DNA from: Psychrobacillus sp. BL-248-WT-3
Lineage (GTDB): Bacteria > Bacillota > Bacilli > Bacillales_A > Planococcaceae
NCBI RefSeq assembly: GCF_012843435.1
Contig: NZ_JABAFC010000024.1
Location: 1 to 56,276 of the forward strand
Length of the DNA: 56,276 bases
Direction of reading: 5' to 3'
In this document: piece by piece, positions 53,635 to 56,276 of the stretch
Layout: each line of letters starts with the position of its first letter
How positions within the stretch are numbered: the first letter of the stretch is position 1
Program-made: the position numbers and the translations under genes
Notes under the pieces: generated by a model
The model's database searches: none
What the model saw: the letters and a program-made list of their open reading frames with translations, nothing else
Told to the model about the DNA's origin: nothing

Positions 53635-54972
53635 ATGGACCAAAAACAGATGAGGAAGGTCTGGATTGCTAGCTTAGTAGGGAGCTCTATTGAATGGTTT
53701 GATTACTTTTTATATGGAACAGTTGCTGCACTTGTTTTTAATCAAATATTCTTTGTGACAGAGGAGCCAACAGTAGGGTTACTGCTTTCATATGCATCCT
53801 TCGCATTAGCATTTTTTATCCGACCATTCGGTGGAATCATATTTAGTCATATCGGTGACAGGATTGGGAGAAAGAAAACATTAGTTATAACATTAAGTCT
53901 AATGGGGGTTGCTACTTTTGGTATGGGGCTACTGCCTACTTATCAAGCGATTGGAGTATGGGCTCCTATTCTATTAATTACGCTGCGCTTAATCCAAGGA
54001 CTGGGTATCGGCGGAGAGTGGGGAGGAGCTCTATTACTGGCAGTTGAATATGCACCAAAGGAAAAACGAGGTTTGTACGGAGCGATCCCACAAATGGGTG
54101 TAACAATTGGGATGGTAATGGGGACAGTTGCTTTATCTATTATGACTCTATTACCTGAAGGTTCTTTTATGACATGGGGCTGGCGTGTTCCATTTATCAT
54201 GAGTGCCTTGCTTGTTATTTTTGGCTTGTGGATTCGTAAAGGAATTGAAGAAACACCTTCCTTTAAAAGGGTACAAGAGTCAGGTGAGATTCCAAAGCTC
54301 CCTATCGCGGATACGTTAAAGTATCATTGGAAAGAAGTTATCATTGCAGTGGGGGCTAAGGTAGTTGAAACCGCACCTTTCTATATTTTTGGTACTTTTG
54401 TTGTTTCTTACGCTACTGCTGAGCTAGGCTTCTCACGTACTGCTGTATTAAATACAGTGATGGTAGCAACAATAGTGACGACTATTCTTATACCTATAAT
54501 GGGAAGTCTGTCAGATAAAATTGGACGTAAAAAGGTTTACGTGGCTGGAACGGTTGGGATGATTTTGTTCGCCTTCCCTTACTTTTGGATGCTTCAGCAA
54601 CAGTCGCTTGCGTTACTTGTAATTGCAACCATTATTGGGCTGGGAATCATTTGGGCACCGATTACGGCCGTGCTAGGAACGATGTTTTCAGAGATTTTTG
54701 ACGCTAAGGTTCGCTATACAGGAATCACGCTAGGCTACCAAATTGGAGCGGCCTTAGCAGGTGGAACAGCACCATTAATAGCTACGAGTCTAATGCTTCA
54801 ATTTGATGGATCCTATGTTCCAGTTGCATTCTATATTATCTTCACAGCGGTCATTTCTTTATTGGCAATCTGGGCTGTTAAAGATAGAAGCCAACAAAAC
54901 CTGGATGAGGTGACTGCAGTTAAAAAAGATGAGTCATTAGCAAAGGCAGAAAAAGAACTTAGTAAAGTATAA
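53635..54972 (+). CDS. MFS transporter, metabolite:H+ symporter (MHS) family
   Basis: 445 residues, twelve predicted membrane helices. MHS signatures are SLVGSSIEWFDYFLYGTVAALVF at the N terminus, GDRIGRKKTLV between helices 2 and 3, GLGIGGEWGGALLLAVEYAP and SDKIGRKKVYVAG. These proteins import organic acids, betaines or similar with a proton. GGGGAGAGGGAAG precedes ATG 53635. The divergent XRE-cupin regulator and the following ornithine-cyclodeaminase-like gene suggest an amino-acid-like substrate, by inference. Confidence 0.92.
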   Translation: MDQKQMRKVWIASLVGSSIEWFDYFLYGTVAALVFNQIFFVTEEPTVGLLLSYASFALAFFIRPFGGIIFSHIGDRIGRKKTLVITLSLMGVATFGMGLLPTYQAIGVWAPILLITLRLIQGLGIGGEWGGALLLAVEYAPKEKRGLYGAIPQMGVTIGMVMGTVALSIMTLLPEGSFMTWGWRVPFIMSALLVIFGLWIRKGIEETPSFKRVQESGEIPKLPIADTLKYHWKEVIIAVGAKVVETAPFYIFGTFVVSYATAELGFSRTAVLNTVMVATIVTTILIPIMGSLSDKIGRKKVYVAGTVGMILFAFPYFWMLQQQSLALLVIATIIGLGIIWAPITAVLGTMFSEIFDAKVRYTGITLGYQIGAALAGGTAPLIATSLMLQFDGSYVPVAFYIIFTAVISLLAIWAVKDRSQQNLDEVTAVKKDESLAKAEKELSKV

Positions 54973-54984
54973 TGATGTAAACAT

Positions 54985-55028
54985 AAAGTTCGTCTTACGC
55001 TACTTAAGGCAAGACGAGCTTTTATTTT
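54985..55028 (+). terminator. Rho-independent terminator
   Basis: AAAGTTCGTCTT pairs with AAGACGAGCTTT (one mismatch), followed by TTATTTTT. It lies between the transporter and cyclodeaminase genes, so the latter may be partly or separately transcribed. Confidence 0.78.
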
Positions 55029-55046
55029 TAGGGAGGGTTTTAAATA

Positions 55047-56030
55047 ATGCTAGTAGTTAATGAACAGGAGATTATGTGTACATATAAGATGAAAGATGCA
55101 ATAGAGGATGTCAAAGGGATATTAAAAGCAAAGGCAGCAGGGAAATTAGCGAGTCCACATAGAACAGTAATTGAATTTCCAAAGCATGAAGCATCTGCAT
55201 TGTATATGCCAAGTGCTGATTTAATAGGGGAGGTTACAGCTGTAAAGGTAGTGACCATTTTCCCGAACAATCCGTCACAAGGAAAGCCAACTACACAAGG
55301 CGTCGTTTTACTATCGGATGCAAAAAACGGAGAGCATTTGGCCATGTTAAATGCCTCCTATTTAACCAGGCTAAGAACTGGAGCACTTAGTGGTGTTGCT
55401 ACGGATTATCTAGCAAAAAAGGATTCGAAGGTGTTGACCATAATCGGAACAGGAGCAATGGCATTTGAGCAGGTGCTTGCAGTGCTAGCTGTACGAGATA
55501 TCGAACGAATTTTGCTAGTTAATAGAACTTCTTCAAAAGCAGAGCAATTTGGACAAAAACTAGTAGAGTTTGGGATTACTATTCCTTATGAGGTGTTTAA
55601 GGACGTTTCAGCCGCAGTGCGAGAGTCAGATATTATCTGCTGTGCAACGAGATCTAACGAGCCTGTTTTTAATGGGAAGGACTTAAAGGCGGGGACTCAT
55701 ATTAATGGAGTTGGCTCTTATTTACCCCACATGCTTGAAATGGATGTAGCGACGATAACCAAGTCTTCTAAAATTGTAGTAGACGATTTGGCTGGAGTTA
55801 AAGGTGAGGCAGGGGAACTCATGCATGCTTCTGAAATTGGCGAATGGTCCTTCGATAAAATCCATGGAGAAATTGGAGAACTTGTTACTGGAACAGTGGA
55901 AGGTCGACAGCATGAAGAGGAAATCACTTTATTCAAATCTGTCGGAGCAGCGTACTATGATTTAGCAGTTGCAAAGGGTGTTTTTGTAAAGGCAAGGGAA
56001 CAGAGAATTGGTACAGAAATAGATGTATAA
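55047..56030 (+). CDS. Ornithine cyclodeaminase / mu-crystallin family protein
   Basis: 327 residues. The family fold is clear: KVVTIFPNNPSQGKPTTQGVVLL, LRTGALSGVATDYLA, the NAD(H) loop TIIGTGAMAFEQV and INGVGSYLPHMLEMD with VVDD. The nucleotide loop has GTGAMA where many members have GTGxQA. Members include ornithine cyclodeaminase, alanine dehydrogenases and ketimine reductases, so the exact reaction is open. GGGAGGG precedes ATG 55047. Its context with an MHS transporter and XRE-cupin regulator suggests amino acid use. Confidence 0.88.
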   Translation: MLVVNEQEIMCTYKMKDAIEDVKGILKAKAAGKLASPHRTVIEFPKHEASALYMPSADLIGEVTAVKVVTIFPNNPSQGKPTTQGVVLLSDAKNGEHLAMLNASYLTRLRTGALSGVATDYLAKKDSKVLTIIGTGAMAFEQVLAVLAVRDIERILLVNRTSSKAEQFGQKLVEFGITIPYEVFKDVSAAVRESDIICCATRSNEPVFNGKDLKAGTHINGVGSYLPHMLEMDVATITKSSKIVVDDLAGVKGEAGELMHASEIGEWSFDKIHGEIGELVTGTVEGRQHEEEITLFKSVGAAYYDLAVAKGVFVKAREQRIGTEIDV

Positions 56031-56072
56031 AAAAGGGGCCGAGTAGCAAACTAGCTGTTCGGCCTTTTTTAA
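56030..56072 (+). terminator. Rho-independent terminator
   Basis: AAAAAGGGGCCGA pairs with TCGGCCTTTTTT (GG bulge) just past the cyclodeaminase stop codon. Confidence 0.88.
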
Positions 56073-56121
56073 TTGTGTAGGAAACTATAAAAATTCTGAA
56101 ATTGGTAGACATATGTACTTT

Positions 56122-56276
56122 CGCTTTTCCCCATTAGCCTGTCGGGGCAGGGATAGGCGCCTATGCTTTTCTGATTGTCTAGCTCCGGCGCCTTGCCCCT
56201 CGGGGTCAAATGGAAAAAAGCTGCGGTGGCTGAGGACCTGCCTCCTCGCTTTTTCCCATTTGCCTGTCGGGGCAGG
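56122..56276. repeat. 125-bp tandem repeat, right copy (runs off the window)
   Basis: CCCATTAGCCTGTCGGGGCAG starts at 56130 and CCCATTTGCCTGTCGGGGCAGG at 56255, again exactly 125 bp apart and in the same direction as at the left end. The sequence between them matches the left unit (GTCTAGCTCCGGCGCCTTG, CTCGGGGTCAAATGG, GGTGGCTGAGGA). The window ends inside a unit. Confidence 0.85.

Overview
The window looks like a chromosomal segment of a low-GC, Gram-positive, probably spore-forming member of the Bacillales. The evidence is strong AGGAGG-type ribosome binding sites, frequent TTG and GTG starts, lipoproteins with Gram-positive lipoboxes, an RsbK/RsbM/RsbY stress module, and short GC-rich interspersed repeats of the kind common in Bacillaceae and Planococcaceae. 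A Psychrobacillus/Lysinibacillus/Sporosarcina-like host is my best guess, but only a guess. I saw no rRNA, tRNA, CRISPR array, transposase or phage gene. Both ends lie in the same 125-bp tandem repeat, so this may be a complete contig broken at repeats.

Layout. 1-240: tandem repeat. 0.3-6 kb: 23S rRNA m5U methyltransferase, quinone-oxidoreductase-like enzyme, Crp/Fnr regulator, an NmrA-like protein and a DUF4386 membrane protein that run into each other and both look truncated, then an AraC/GyrI-like regulator. 6.5-10.1 kb: unknown membrane protein, acetyltransferase remnant, beta-propeller lipoprotein, DegV fatty-acid-binding protein. 10.5-12.4 kb: ECF sigma factor fused to a long YcdB/YcdC-like domain. 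12.8-16.2 kb: TAXI-TRAP transporter operon (binding protein, DUF1850 protein, fused permease). 16.4-20.9 kb: SET protein, SMI1-LRR protein, and a 792-residue protein with two class I isoprenoid-synthase domains. 21-27.1 kb: small accessory genes and an array of five 21-bp direct repeats. 27.2-33 kb: complete ribose operon rbsRKDACB with a palindromic operator. 33-34.2 kb: small genes separated by related short repeats. 34.5-39.5 kb: RsbK-RsbM facing RsbY. 39.6-42.4 kb: repeat, NUDIX, DUF1540 and phospholipase D-like genes. 42.5-47.2 kb: Fur-box-controlled siderophore uptake operon with its own ATPase and esterase. 47.2-48.5 kb: nested repeat and two small envelope genes. 48.9-51.7 kb: CoA-transferase and acyl-CoA ligase operon with a palindrome over its promoter. 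52-56 kb: phospholipase A2-like protein, unknown protein, XRE-cupin regulator divergent from an MHS-family transporter, ornithine cyclodeaminase-like enzyme, then the 125-bp repeat again.

How genes work together. The rbs operon imports, cycles and phosphorylates ribose under RbsR. The iron operon imports a ferri-siderophore and probably hydrolyses it inside the cell. RsbK senses stress, RsbM methylates it and RsbY is the PP2C output that in the Bacillus cereus group feeds sigma-B, although sigB and rsbVW are not in this window. The most unusual items are the two-domain isoprenoid synthase, the sigma factor with a built-in C-terminal domain and no anti-sigma partner, the 21-bp phased repeat array, and the double-truncation junction near 4.5 kb.
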